Positions 35,878-44,993 of a stretch of 54,006 bases of DNA are shown here, in pieces (position 1 is the stretch's first letter; the number at the start of each line of letters is the position of its first letter). The translations under genes were made by a program, and so were the position numbers. The notes under the pieces are model-generated. The model was not told the origin of the DNA and ran no database searches. It worked only from the letters and a program-made list of their open reading frames with translations. This DNA is from an uncultured Pelagibacteraceae bacterium (GTDB lineage: Bacteria; Pseudomonadota; Alphaproteobacteria; Pelagibacterales; Pelagibacteraceae): positions 1 through 54,006 of the forward strand of contig CABYXQ010000003.1 of the NCBI GenBank assembly GCA_902522915.1, read 5' to 3'.

Positions 35878-37086
35878 TTACAAATATTGAGGGTTTAATT
35901 TATTCTTTACTGAGTACAAAAGAATTATTGAACTTAAGATATAAGTACCAGATACAACTGCTATTTCTTCAATCGTAAAGCCATAATCTATTAAAACCCC
36001 AAATAATGCTGTTCCGAATGCAGTTGAAAATACCATTAATGCTGTAGTTAAAGCTTTTATTGAACCTATATATTTTACACCATAAATCTCTGCCCACGTT
36101 GATGATCCTAAAACATTTGCCAAACCATTAGATATTCCAATTAAACCAAAGAAAATAAATGATGATATTGGGTTATTGAAATAAAAAAGTACTATCGCTG
36201 CAATCAAAAGAGGGATATTCATATAAATCAGTAATTTTCGACTACTAAATTTATCAATTAAAAAACCCGAAATAAATAAAGTGATTACAGAAAATATTGA
36301 GTAAACCATAAATGATTGAGCAATAATATAAGGCCCCCAACCTTTTGAACTTGATATAAATGATTGATAAACAAAAGATCCAGTTGCAATCCATGGCATT
36401 GCTAACATAGTCATACAAACAATATAAAATCTATAATCTTTTAAAACTTCTATTCGGCTCCATTGTTTTATATCTTTAATAGAATTAATTTTAGAATCAG
36501 GTTCTTCTCTTGTATCTAATTTGATATTTTTAACTAAGATATATGTAGAGACAGGTAGAACAATAATAATTAATATTGAAATTGAGATCCATATATCTCT
36601 CCATTCAATAAAAGTTAACAAAAAAACAATTAATACAGGTAAAATAAATTCAGCAGATGACAAACCTAGCCAACCTATACTTAAAGCACGACCCCTGTTT
36701 TGATTAAAATAACGAGAAATAGTTGTTGTTGCTGTATGACTTGATAGGCCTTGACCAGCAAGTCTCATTAAAAAAATTCCAATAAATAAGAAAATTATTG
36801 AAGAAATTTTTGAAAATACAAAACATGAAATAGATAAAAAAATTATCACATAGGATGCAAACTTTAATATGTTTACATCATCTATTTTTTTTCCAATCCA
36901 AACTAAAACAAGACTACTTAATAAAGTTGCAGAGGCATAAATTGAGCCAAATTGTCCATGTGTAATTGATAATGCATCTCTAATACTAGTATTGAACAGT
37001 CCAAGAAAAAAACTCTGTCCAAAGCTAGAAAAAAATGTAAATATAAAACCAAATATAATTACTTTTAAACTTAAACTTTTAAACAT
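35878..37086 (-). CDS. major facilitator superfamily transporter
   Basis: A 402-residue protein with about 12 membrane segments. The loop 2-3 motif is weak (VLVWIGKKIDDVNILK), and the 8-9 loop has FLIDKFSSRKLL. ISRYFNQNRGRALSIGWLG after helix 4 is common in MFS monocarboxylate/oxalate-type carriers. The substrate is unknown. Its ATG is only 11 bp from the divergent dehydrogenase ATG. Confidence 0.85.
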   Translation of the reverse strand: MFKSLSLKVIIFGFIFTFFSSFGQSFFLGLFNTSIRDALSITHGQFGSIYASATLLSSLVLVWIGKKIDDVNILKFASYVIIFLSISCFVFSKISSIIFLFIGIFLMRLAGQGLSSHTATTTISRYFNQNRGRALSIGWLGLSSAEFILPVLIVFLLTFIEWRDIWISISILIIIVLPVSTYILVKNIKLDTREEPDSKINSIKDIKQWSRIEVLKDYRFYIVCMTMLAMPWIATGSFVYQSFISSSKGWGPYIIAQSFMVYSIFSVITLFISGFLIDKFSSRKLLIYMNIPLLIAAIVLFYFNNPISSFIFFGLIGISNGLANVLGSSTWAEIYGVKYIGSIKALTTALMVFSTAFGTALFGVLIDYGFTIEEIAVVSGTYILSSIILLYSVKNKLNPQYL

Positions 37087-37097
37087 ATTAAAATATT

Positions 37098-37973
37098 ATG
37101 ACTTGTAATGTTGCTTTCATAGGTCTTGGGGTTATGGGCTACCCAATGGCTGGTTATATATCAAAAGCCGGACACAATGTAACTGTTTTTAATAGAACTA
37201 AATCTAAAGCAGAAAAATGGATAGATGAATATAAAGGTAAAATGGCTGAAACTCCAGCTGAGGCTGCCAAAGATGCTGAATATATTTTTACCTGCGTTGG
37301 AAATGACAATGATCTAAGAGAAGTTTCAATGGGTGAAAATGGATTATACAATACAGCTAAAAAAGGTTCCGTGTATATTGATAATTCAACTGTATCAGCT
37401 GAAATTTGTAGAGAACTCTATAAAACAGCAAAAGATAAAGATTTTGATTTTTTAGATGCTCCTATCTCTGGTGGACAGCCAGGTGCCGAAAGTGGAAAAT
37501 TAACTGTAATGGTCGGTGGTGATGAAAAAATATTTTCAAAAGCTAAGCCTATAATTGATTGTTATAGTCAAAAAGTAAACCTAATTGGCCCATCTGGAAG
37601 TGGACAGCTTACTAAAATGATGAACCAAATGTGTATAGCAGGTGCTGTGCAAGGTTTATCCGAGGCTATTAACTTTGGTATCAATGCTGGCCTAGATATG
37701 GATAAAGTTATGGATACTATTTCAAAAGGAGCTGCACAATCGTGGCAAATGGAAAATAGATATCGATCAATGACAGATAATAAATTTGATTTTGGTTTTG
37801 CTGTAGATTGGATGAGAAAAGATCTAGCAATTGTAATTGAGGAAGCAAAAAGAAATGGATCTCCAATTCCAGTTACAGAAATTGTAGATGGTTATTACGC
37901 TAAAGTTCAAGAAATGGGTGGTAATCGCTGGGATAACTCTAGCTTGATTGCTCTTTTAAAAAAGAAAAAATAA
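37098..37973 (+). CDS. 3-hydroxyisobutyrate/tartronate-semialdehyde-type dehydrogenase
   Basis: A 291-residue beta-hydroxyacid dehydrogenase with all canonical motifs: FIGLGVMGYPMAGYISKAGH (cofactor site, residues 6-25), DAPISGGQPGAESGKLTVM (substrate site) and GSGQLTKMMNQM (catalytic Lys and Asn). It is a closer match to 3-HIBADH/GarR than the copy at 2782-3795. It may be co-transcribed with the PPOX gene 3 bp downstream. The physiological substrate is open. Confidence 0.88.
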   Translation: MTCNVAFIGLGVMGYPMAGYISKAGHNVTVFNRTKSKAEKWIDEYKGKMAETPAEAAKDAEYIFTCVGNDNDLREVSMGENGLYNTAKKGSVYIDNSTVSAEICRELYKTAKDKDFDFLDAPISGGQPGAESGKLTVMVGGDEKIFSKAKPIIDCYSQKVNLIGPSGSGQLTKMMNQMCIAGAVQGLSEAINFGINAGLDMDKVMDTISKGAAQSWQMENRYRSMTDNKFDFGFAVDWMRKDLAIVIEEAKRNGSPIPVTEIVDGYYAKVQEMGGNRWDNSSLIALLKKKK

Positions 37974-37976
37974 TTT

Positions 37977-38582
37977 GTGAGTGATACCGTTCCTTACTAC
38001 GAGGATTTTACCGAGATTAAAAAGAAAATTTGGTCTATGTTAGATAATGCTGTTAAAGACAGAAGTTCTCCTTTTAGAATACCAGTGTTTATTTGTGGTA
38101 ATCAATCAGACTTTGATGGAAGAATTGTAGTTCTTAGAAAATCTGATCAATCAAATAATCTTGTTCAATACCACAGTGATATTCGATCAGATAAAATTAA
38201 AAAATTAAAAGTAAATAAAAACGCTGCAATGTTATTTTATGATAAAGATGAAAAAATACAGGTAAGATTAAAAGTGGAATGTATTATTAATCATGAAAAT
38301 GATATAACAAGAGAATCTTGGTCTAAAACGCAACACATATCTAGAAAATGCTATTTGGTTGATAATGGTCCTGGGACAGATTCTGATTTTCCAACGTCAG
38401 GATTAAAACCGGAACTTGATAACTTTGATTACACTAAAGAACAAAGCGAAGAAGGTTATAAAAACTTTACTGTTATTCAATGTAAAATCAAATCTATAGA
38501 ATGGCTTTATTTAGCAGCTAAAGGTCATCGAAGAGCAAAGATTAATTTGGAAAATAATAAAGATACTTGGTTAGTTCCATAG
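37977..38582 (+). CDS. pyridoxamine 5'-phosphate oxidase-like (Alr4036-type) flavoprotein
   Basis: A 201-residue split-barrel protein starting with GTG. RIVVLRKSDQSNNLVQYHSDIRSDKI matches FMN-binding strands, AAMLFYDKDEKIQVRLK the dimer barrel, and the C-terminal IEWLYLAAKGHRRAKI the usual PPOX ending. The Alr4036-like group is not proven to oxidise pyridoxamine phosphate, so I give no symbol. It sits 3 bp after the dehydrogenase and directly abuts the next small gene. Confidence 0.78.
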   Translation: MSDTVPYYEDFTEIKKKIWSMLDNAVKDRSSPFRIPVFICGNQSDFDGRIVVLRKSDQSNNLVQYHSDIRSDKIKKLKVNKNAAMLFYDKDEKIQVRLKVECIINHENDITRESWSKTQHISRKCYLVDNGPGTDSDFPTSGLKPELDNFDYTKEQSEEGYKNFTVIQCKIKSIEWLYLAAKGHRRAKINLENNKDTWLVP

Positions 38583-38786
38583 ATGGTTACTGGATATATA
38601 TTTACAGCATTTCTTATAATTTTAGGATTGGCTGTAATGAGATTTGGGAGTATTCATTTTAAAAAATTTAAAGAAGGAAAAACAAAAATAAAAGCACGGT
38701 TAAGTGGACAAATTTCCTTTTTAATTTTATTTATAATAATAATTGGATTAATAGTTTATTCAGTAAATGATCTATTATTTAAGTAA
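38583..38786 (+). CDS. small two-TM membrane protein, unknown function
   Basis: A 67-residue protein whose ATG directly follows the PPOX stop (TAGATG). Two hydrophobic helices (about residues 4-21 and 45-62) flank a basic loop with FKKFKEGKTKIKARLSG. I do not recognise a family. The zero spacing suggests it is translated with the PPOX gene. Confidence 0.65.
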   Translation: MVTGYIFTAFLIILGLAVMRFGSIHFKKFKEGKTKIKARLSGQISFLILFIIIIGLIVYSVNDLLFK

Positions 38787-38818
38787 GTAAATCATTTGCA
38801 GCATTTTGTTATATATTT

Positions 38819-39331
38819 TTAGAATATAGACTTTGAATATTTTTTCCAGTTTTCTTGATAACGTCTTGTATTTTCTAATACTGCTTTTTTTTCTTCTTCA
38901 GTAACTTCTCTTACAACTTTTCCTGGAGATCCAACAACTAATGAATTATCTGGAATGACTTTATTTTCAGTAATTAAAGCCTTTGCTCCAATAATACAAT
39001 TTTTACCGATTTTTGCTTTATTAAGTATTACAGCACCAATTCCAATCAAACTATTTTCTCCTATTGTGCATCCATGCAACATAACCATATGACCAACTGT
39101 TACATTTTTTTCTATTTTTAAAGGACAGCCTGGGTCGGTATGCAATACACTTCCATCCTGTACATTTGAACCTTCTCCAATGTGAATATTTTCTATATCC
39201 CCTCTTAAAACTGCATTAAACCAAACGCTGGTGTTTTTTTCTAAGGTAACATCGCCAATAATAGTTGCATTTGGTGCTACCCAATTTTCGCCAGAGTTTT
39301 TTGGTTTTTTATCTTTTAAATCGTAAAACAT
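38819..39331 (-). CDS. gamma-carbonic anhydrase-family hexapeptide protein
   Basis: A 170-residue left-handed beta-helix. The three metal-ligand His of the gamma-CA family are present: one in SVLHTDPGCPL, two in VGHMVMLHGCTIG. Related names are YrdA, PaaY and CaiE. Conserved ligands make Zn binding likely, but many relatives lack proven carbonic anhydrase activity. It is divergent from the thioredoxin-fold gene with 20 bp between starts. Confidence 0.88.
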   Translation of the reverse strand: MFYDLKDKKPKNSGENWVAPNATIIGDVTLEKNTSVWFNAVLRGDIENIHIGEGSNVQDGSVLHTDPGCPLKIEKNVTVGHMVMLHGCTIGENSLIGIGAVILNKAKIGKNCIIGAKALITENKVIPDNSLVVGSPGKVVREVTEEEKKAVLENTRRYQENWKKYSKSIF

Positions 39332-39351
39332 AATTTATATATTCTTACAAT

Positions 39352-39906
39352 ATGCCAGTTCAAACTCCAATATGCGATTTTGGCAAAAAAGCTTTGCCAT
39401 TTGAATTAAACTCAACAGATAACAAAATTATTTCTTTAGAGGATATTAAAGGTAAAAATGGAACTTTAATAATGTTCATTTGTAATCACTGCCCTTATGT
39501 AAAAGCAATTACAAAAGAGATGGTTGAAGATTGTGCTGAATTAAAAAAAATTGGAGTAAATTCTGTAGCTATTTGTTCAAATGATAGTCTTAATTATCCT
39601 GAAGATTCATTTGAAAATATGATTAAATTTTCAAATGAAAATAAATTTAGTTTTCCTTATCTAATAGATGAAACTCAAGAAGTTGCGAAAGCATATGATG
39701 CAGTATGTACACCAGATTTCTTTGGGTATAATAAAAATTTAGAACTTCAATACAGAGGTAGATTAAGAGAGCTTAAAAACTATGTTCCAGTCAAAGATGG
39801 GGATAGTGAGCTACTTCAAGCAATGAAAAAAATTGCTGAAAGTGGTGAAGGACCCATAGATCAGATCCCAAGCGCTGGTTGTAGTATTAAATGGAAGTAT
39901 GATTGA
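39352..39906 (+). CDS. thioredoxin-fold / peroxiredoxin-like protein (CNHCPYV)
   Basis: A 184-residue AhpC/TSA-like protein. The redox motif is CNHCPYVKAI near residue 43, with the cis-Pro region at CTPDFFGY, and LEDIKGKNGTLIMFICNHC is typical of the short cytosolic 'thioredoxin family protein' group. No signal peptide is visible. It is probably a thiol reductase or peroxidase; the partner is unknown. Its TGA overlaps the next ATG by one base. Confidence 0.8.
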   Translation: MPVQTPICDFGKKALPFELNSTDNKIISLEDIKGKNGTLIMFICNHCPYVKAITKEMVEDCAELKKIGVNSVAICSNDSLNYPEDSFENMIKFSNENKFSFPYLIDETQEVAKAYDAVCTPDFFGYNKNLELQYRGRLRELKNYVPVKDGDSELLQAMKKIAESGEGPIDQIPSAGCSIKWKYD

Positions 39907-40985
39907 TGTATTTAATCGTAACTAGATCTTTTCCACCTGAAATTGGTGGAATGCAAAACCTGATGTGGGGCCTATCAAGAGAATTATCTAAAAATTTTAT
40001 GATAAAAGTTTTTGCAGATTATGTTGAAGATCATAAAAGTCATGATGAAAAAGCTTCATTTTCAATTGAAAGAGTTGGTGGAATTAAATTTTTAAGAAAA
40101 TATAGGAAAGCACAACTAATTAATGAATTTATAAAAGAAAATAAAATTGAGGGCATTATTGCTGATCACTGGAAAAGTTTGGAGCTTATAAAAACGAATA
40201 AAAAGAAATATTGCTTAATCCATAGTAAAGAAATTAATCATCCAACAGGATCAAGTCAAAATAAACGTGTTATAAATGTTTTAAATAATGTTGAAAAAGT
40301 AATTGCAAATTCTGAATTTACAAAAAATTTAGCAATTAATTGTGGAGTTAATGAAAATAAGATTTTTGTTATTAATCCTGGGGTGGATCCAGCTGAAGAA
40401 TTAGATAAAAAATCTTTAGAAAAAGTTGAGAGTCTTCTTAAAGTAAAAACACCTAGATTGATCACTATTTCAAGATTTGATAAAAGAAAAAATCATGAAA
40501 AAGTAGTTATGGCACTCAGAAATTTGAAGCAAATTTACCCTGATATTGTCTATGTTTGTGTTGGTTATGGCGAAGAAGAAGAGAATATTAAAAAACTTGT
40601 TAAGGAATTAGATCTAGAAGCTCAAGTGATGTTTTTTAAGGATATTAGTAATAAATTAAAAAATGCCTTGGTTGCTAAATCAGATATATTTGTAATGCCA
40701 TCAATAATTCATAAAAAATCTGTTGAAGGATTTGGTATTGCTTACGTTGAAGCAGCTCAATATGGAATTCCTTCTATTGGAGGTAAAGATGGTGGTGCCT
40801 CTGATGCAATAGATCATGAAAAAACTGGATTAATATGTGATGGAAATAAGCTTAACGATGTTTATTCTAGTATAGAACGTTTATTAAAAGATAAAAAACA
40901 TATCGAATACGGCAAAAATGCAAAAATAAATTCACTTAACTTTACATGGGATAAGGTTATTGAAAACTATAAACGAATCTTATAA
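39906..40985 (+). CDS. glycosyltransferase family 4 (group 1)
   Basis: A GT-B-fold enzyme. The N-terminal donor-proximal loop is RSFPPEIGGMQNLMWGLSREL, then ITISRFDKRKNHEKVVMAL, the C-terminal nucleotide-sugar site in MPSIIHKKSVEGFGIAYVEAA and GGKDGGASDAI. The track begins at a TTG at 39903; the ATG at 39906 overlaps the preceding TGA (TGATG) and gives 359 residues. It likely adds a sugar to a lipid or polysaccharide precursor; specificity is unknown. Confidence 0.85.
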   Translation: MYLIVTRSFPPEIGGMQNLMWGLSRELSKNFMIKVFADYVEDHKSHDEKASFSIERVGGIKFLRKYRKAQLINEFIKENKIEGIIADHWKSLELIKTNKKKYCLIHSKEINHPTGSSQNKRVINVLNNVEKVIANSEFTKNLAINCGVNENKIFVINPGVDPAEELDKKSLEKVESLLKVKTPRLITISRFDKRKNHEKVVMALRNLKQIYPDIVYVCVGYGEEEENIKKLVKELDLEAQVMFFKDISNKLKNALVAKSDIFVMPSIIHKKSVEGFGIAYVEAAQYGIPSIGGKDGGASDAIDHEKTGLICDGNKLNDVYSSIERLLKDKKHIEYGKNAKINSLNFTWDKVIENYKRIL

Positions 40986-40994
40986 ATTTAAACA

Positions 40995-41414
40995 ATGGTA
41001 GCAAAGTTTAATGGAATAATTTATCTAGTAATTTATGTAGTCCACTTTGGAATGTTAGCATTTTATGCTGTGCAATTATTAGTTGGAACAAGAAAATTTA
41101 TGGATAAATTTGCAATAGATCACACGGCTGCATTCATGATAAGATTTTTAGGTGCATTTTTCTTGGCCTGGATACTAATGGCAATATATCTCATGTTTAT
41201 TAGACCAAATGGAGTTGAAGGGACTTGGATATTTTTTAATCTCATATTTATTACCCATTTAATTGTTACTATAACTAACTACTATTCTAAAAATATAAGT
41301 AAGCTCGGTGTGACAGACAAATTTACAGGCGAAGGTATCATTGTGCCGTTTATTTTAATGATATTGAGTGGAATACTTTGCTACGGTTTATCTGATAAAA
41401 TTTACATAATTTAA
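40995..41414 (+). CDS. conserved-looking membrane protein, about four TM segments
   Basis: A 139-residue protein with hydrophobic stretches at about residues 7-27, 46-67, 75-94 and 113-135. A short conserved-looking loop HTAAFMIRFLGAFFLAW lies at the second helix. I do not recognise a family. It follows the GT4 gene by 9 bp and converges on the GT9 gene. Confidence 0.65.
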   Translation: MVAKFNGIIYLVIYVVHFGMLAFYAVQLLVGTRKFMDKFAIDHTAAFMIRFLGAFFLAWILMAIYLMFIRPNGVEGTWIFFNLIFITHLIVTITNYYSKNISKLGVTDKFTGEGIIVPFILMILSGILCYGLSDKIYII

Positions 41415-41435
41415 TCATAATCTTTTTTATTTAGT

Positions 41436-42377
41436 TTAAGAAATTAAATTAGATAATCTTTCAAATACTTTTTCTGCAGATAATTTTGATAAGTCTGAAA
41501 CCTGTATAGCTTTAAAGTTCTCTCTTTCAATGCTTACTTTGTAAGCTGTTGTGTGAGCACCAAATAAAGAAACTCCTTTTGAACCTAGGTGAGCTGTCAT
41601 ATGTGCAGGACCTGTATCATTTGCTACTACAAATGAACTGTCTTTAATTAATGCAGATAACTGAGAAATATCAAGTGCTTTTCCATTATCTAAGATGCAT
41701 AAAGCATTTATTTGAGAAGCTTGATCAATTTCATCTGGTCCTGGGGCAACAACAATTTTTAATTGGTGTTTAAATTTCTCATTAATAATATCAATTAAAT
41801 CATTGTAATAAGGCCATTTCTTTGAAGTTAAATGAGGCGAACAAAATGGAAAAAGAATAATAAATTTTTCAAGCTCATAATTTATTTTTATTTGAGATAT
41901 ATCACTTGAGCTCCAAGAAAAATCAGGACTGGTGGTGTGTTTAGTTTCAATATTTGAATTTTTTAATTGATAATCAAATCTTTGTAAAACTGAATCTTTA
42001 TCAAAATCTTTTTTGGTTTTGCCTTGTGGAAGAGTGGTATCTGTTGATGACCAAATATCTTTTGATGCATTGGGAAATAGTATTCTTTTATAAAAAGAAG
42101 TTCTGCTAGAATTTTGAAGGTCATAAACTTTAGAAAAATTATGTTTCTTTATAGATCTCATTAGGGAATAAAGATAAAATAGATTAAGTTTTGACAATCT
42201 TTTATCTAAAATTACATTTGAAATATGGGGGTTTTTTTTAAATAATTCGTAATAAGGTTTTGTTGTTAGCAAATGAATTTGATCATCCTTATGATGTTCA
42301 GAAATATCTTGAATTGCACCACAAGCTTGCGCTATATCACCCAGTGAACCGTGTTTTATAATTAAAATATTAGACAT
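41436..42377 (-). CDS. glycosyltransferase family 9 (heptosyltransferase-like)
   Basis: A 313-residue GT9 protein: ILIIKHGSLGDIAQACGAIQDI at the N-terminus, the donor-site region FVVANDTGPAHMTAHLGSKGVSLFGAHT near the C-terminus. Relatives transfer heptose to LPS inner core, but SAR11 LPS structure is not readable from sequence, so the sugar is open. It is divergent from the DUF6165 gene with 32 bp between starts. Confidence 0.88.
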   Translation of the reverse strand: MSNILIIKHGSLGDIAQACGAIQDISEHHKDDQIHLLTTKPYYELFKKNPHISNVILDKRLSKLNLFYLYSLMRSIKKHNFSKVYDLQNSSRTSFYKRILFPNASKDIWSSTDTTLPQGKTKKDFDKDSVLQRFDYQLKNSNIETKHTTSPDFSWSSSDISQIKINYELEKFIILFPFCSPHLTSKKWPYYNDLIDIINEKFKHQLKIVVAPGPDEIDQASQINALCILDNGKALDISQLSALIKDSSFVVANDTGPAHMTAHLGSKGVSLFGAHTTAYKVSIERENFKAIQVSDLSKLSAEKVFERLSNLIS

Positions 42378-42409
42378 ATTTAAAACAATTTAACATAGTA
42401 TAAAAGTTT

Positions 42410-42799
42410 ATGAATAAAATTCTAGTTGAAGTATCTGTTGGAGAACTTTTTGATAAAATATCTATTTTAGAAATTAAAAAAGACAGGATTAAAGACTCTG
42501 AAAAGCTTGATTTTATAAATGACGAATATCAAGTTTTAAAAAGTGAGCTTGATAAAAATGTAAAAATGGATGTAAAATTAGAAAAGTTTTTTGTAGCATT
42601 AAAAAATGTAAATTCAAAATTGTGGATAATTGAAGATGACAAAAGAAAGTGTGAAAAAGACTCAAATTTTGGAGAAGAATTTATAAGATTGTCTAGAGAT
42701 ATTCATTTTCTTAACGACACTCGTGCAAAAATTAAATTAGATATAAACAATCACACAGGATCCAAAATAAAAGAAATTAAAGAATACACTAGCTACTAA
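42410..42799 (+). CDS. DUF6165-like small helical protein
   Basis: A 129-residue, mostly helical, charged protein beginning MNKILVEVSVGELFDKISILEIKKDRI, which resembles the DUF6165 group found beside glycosyltransferase and TPR genes. The middle (LKNVNSKLWIIEDDKRKCEKD) and FIRLSRDIHFLNDTRAKIK fit the same group. Function is unknown. Its 3' end overlaps the convergent PhyH gene by 11 bp. Confidence 0.65.
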   Translation: MNKILVEVSVGELFDKISILEIKKDRIKDSEKLDFINDEYQVLKSELDKNVKMDVKLEKFFVALKNVNSKLWIIEDDKRKCEKDSNFGEEFIRLSRDIHFLNDTRAKIKLDINNHTGSKIKEIKEYTSY

Positions 42800-43577
42800 A
42801 TATTCTTGGAAACCAATCCTCTCGCATTAAATCACCAGTCTTTAAATTAATTCCATCGAATGGTGGAGATGTTGGTCCACCTCTATCAATATATCTGATA
42901 TCGTCTCCTATAAATCTCATTGAGAAAGCTCTTCTAGATTTCAAAGTATTGTTTCCACTTGAGCCGTGAACAATCTTAAAATTAAAAAGTACTGCGTCTC
43001 CTAAATTTAGTTCAGGAATTAATATATCTTTTTTAAATTGATCTTCTTTAGGTAAATCCATAAATGAACTATCATCTTCATACCAAGATTTATCATTTGA
43101 CCATTTTGTTGGACGAATTAATTTTGACCATTTATGGGAACCTAATATTAATTTAAGATTATTTCTTTTATCAACACTATCCAAAGGTATCCAAAAACTA
43201 CCTGAATTATTCCCATCTACACAATAATAAGGCATGTCTTGATGCCAAGGTGTTTCTTTATGTGTTCCTGGTTCTTTAACAAATATGTGTTCATGAAAAA
43301 TTTGTATAGATTTAGATAACGTTGCTTCAGCAACCAATTGAGCTGCTAGTGAGTTAAAAATACAATTTTTAAACTCTTCAATTCTTTCCCAATTACAATA
43401 ATCTTCAAAAAATCTTCCTTGTTTATCATTAACATTTTCTCTTCCGTGTTTACTGGGTTTATCTAAGACTTTTTGAAATCCAATTCTTAATGGTTCAATC
43501 CATTCTTTAAAAATATCTTTAATAATTATCACACCAAATTTTTGGTAATCTTTGATTTGTTGATCTGAAAGATACAT
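42789..43577 (-). CDS. phytanoyl-CoA dioxygenase (PhyH) family Fe(II)/2OG oxygenase
   Basis: A 262-residue double-stranded beta-helix oxygenase. The iron ligands are the His and Asp of ETPWHQDMPYY and the distal His of FNFKIVHGSSGNN, and the 2-oxoglutarate-binding Arg is in SRRAFSMRF. It should hydroxylate a small molecule using O2 and 2-oxoglutarate. It lies 5 bp after the second amino acid permease gene in the same direction, so its substrate may be what that transporter imports. This link is only inference. Confidence 0.82.
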   Translation of the reverse strand: MYLSDQQIKDYQKFGVIIIKDIFKEWIEPLRIGFQKVLDKPSKHGRENVNDKQGRFFEDYCNWERIEEFKNCIFNSLAAQLVAEATLSKSIQIFHEHIFVKEPGTHKETPWHQDMPYYCVDGNNSGSFWIPLDSVDKRNNLKLILGSHKWSKLIRPTKWSNDKSWYEDDSSFMDLPKEDQFKKDILIPELNLGDAVLFNFKIVHGSSGNNTLKSRRAFSMRFIGDDIRYIDRGGPTSPPFDGINLKTGDLMREDWFPRIFSS

Positions 43578-43582
43578 TTTAA

Positions 43583-44257
43583 TTATTGAAAACTGTATTT
43601 TTTCTCTAAATACTTAATTAAATTATGAATTAAAAAAGTCATAAACAAGTAAATACCACCAGCAACAATAAATACCTCTATTGGTTTAAAGGTTGTTGAA
43701 ATTATATATTTTGCAACACCTGTTAAATCCATTAATGTAACTGTACTTGCTAATGAAGTGCCTTTCATCATAAGTATTATTTCATTACCATAAGCTGGAA
43801 GTGACTGCCTAATGGCAATTGGTATTTGAATTTTATAAAAGATAATTTTATTTGATATTCCAAGACTTTTTCCAGCTTCAATTATACCTGGTTTTATAGT
43901 TTGAAATGCAGATCTTAATATTTCTGAAGTATAAGCTCCAGTATTTAAAGTAAATGCTATGATTGCACACCAATATGGCTCTTTTAAAATTACCCACAAA
44001 ATTGTAGATCTTAGATACTCAATTTGTCCTAAACCAAAATAAATTATAAAAATTTGGACCAATAGAGGTGTTCCTCTAAATACATAAGAATAGCCGTAAG
44101 CAAATTTATTAACTAATATATTCTTATTCATTCTCAAAATTGCAAAAAATAGACCAATAAATAATCCAAAGAATAAAGAAGCAGATAAAAGTTTTAAAGT
44201 AACAACAGTTGCGCTCAAGAGTTTTGGGAAACTAGTGATCATCAAATCAAAATCCAT
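43583..44257 (-). CDS. polar amino acid ABC transporter permease (HisM/OccM-like)
   Basis: A 224-residue inner-membrane permease with about five helices and the EAA loop AGKSLGISNKIIFYKIQIPIAIRQSLPAYGNE. FRGTPLLVQIFIIYFGLGQ near residue 60 is typical of the His/Lys/Arg/octopine family. It pairs with the adjoining permease (one-base overlap). No ATPase subunit gene follows. Confidence 0.88.
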   Translation of the reverse strand: MDFDLMITSFPKLLSATVVTLKLLSASLFFGLFIGLFFAILRMNKNILVNKFAYGYSYVFRGTPLLVQIFIIYFGLGQIEYLRSTILWVILKEPYWCAIIAFTLNTGAYTSEILRSAFQTIKPGIIEAGKSLGISNKIIFYKIQIPIAIRQSLPAYGNEIILMMKGTSLASTVTLMDLTGVAKYIISTTFKPIEVFIVAGGIYLFMTFLIHNLIKYLEKKYSFQ

Positions 44258-44949
44258 TAATACCCCCTGCTATATTTTGCTTCTAATTTGTTGATTAACT
44301 TCATGCTTAAATAAGTAAGTAATAAATAAAGTACAGCTGCAAAGGAGTAAAAGAAGAGTGGGTCTCTAGTTGATCCTGCTGCGATATATGACTGTCTCAT
44401 AATTTCGACTAAACCTGTCACAGAAATTAGGGACGTATCCTTTAAAGTAATTTGCCAAACATTACTTAAGTTAGGAATAGCTAATCTTAACATTTGAGGT
44501 AAGATTATTTTATAAAATTGTGCAAATTTACTAATACCTAAAACTTTTGCAGCTTCAAATTGACCTTTATCTATGGATTGAATTGCTCCTCTAAATACTT
44601 CTGTTGAGTAGGCCCCTGAGATTATCCCAATTGCCATAGAGCCTGTAATGAAAGCATTTATTTCAATATATTCAAAATATCCAAATATGGAGGCAACATA
44701 CATTATTGCTCCACTTCCACCAAAAAAGAAAAGATAAATTACAAGAAGCTCTGGAACACCCCGAATAACTGTTGTGTAGAAGTTTCCAATTAAATTTAAA
44801 GATTTAAATTTAGATAATTTTAGAGGAGTAAATATTAATGCAAAAATGAAGCCAATTAACATTGCTGTAACTGAGACAGCAATTGTCATCAGGGTTGCAT
44901 AAAATAATTCATCACCCCAACCAGTTTTTCCAAATGCTAGAAGTTCCAT
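44257..44949 (-). CDS. polar amino acid ABC transporter permease (HisQ/OccQ-like)
   Basis: A 230-residue permease with about five helices, the EAA loop AAKVLGISKFAQFYKIILPQMLRLAIPNLSN and VIRGVPELLVIYLFFFGG. The VIRGVPELL form is typical of HisQ/OccQ-type partners. It follows the binding-protein gene by 44 bp. Confidence 0.88.
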   Translation of the reverse strand: MELLAFGKTGWGDELFYATLMTIAVSVTAMLIGFIFALIFTPLKLSKFKSLNLIGNFYTTVIRGVPELLVIYLFFFGGSGAIMYVASIFGYFEYIEINAFITGSMAIGIISGAYSTEVFRGAIQSIDKGQFEAAKVLGISKFAQFYKIILPQMLRLAIPNLSNVWQITLKDTSLISVTGLVEIMRQSYIAAGSTRDPLFFYSFAAVLYLLLTYLSMKLINKLEAKYSRGY

Positions 44950-44993
44950 ATAGACTGGCGACTATATATTATAGTCGCCAAATCTGAAATCAA

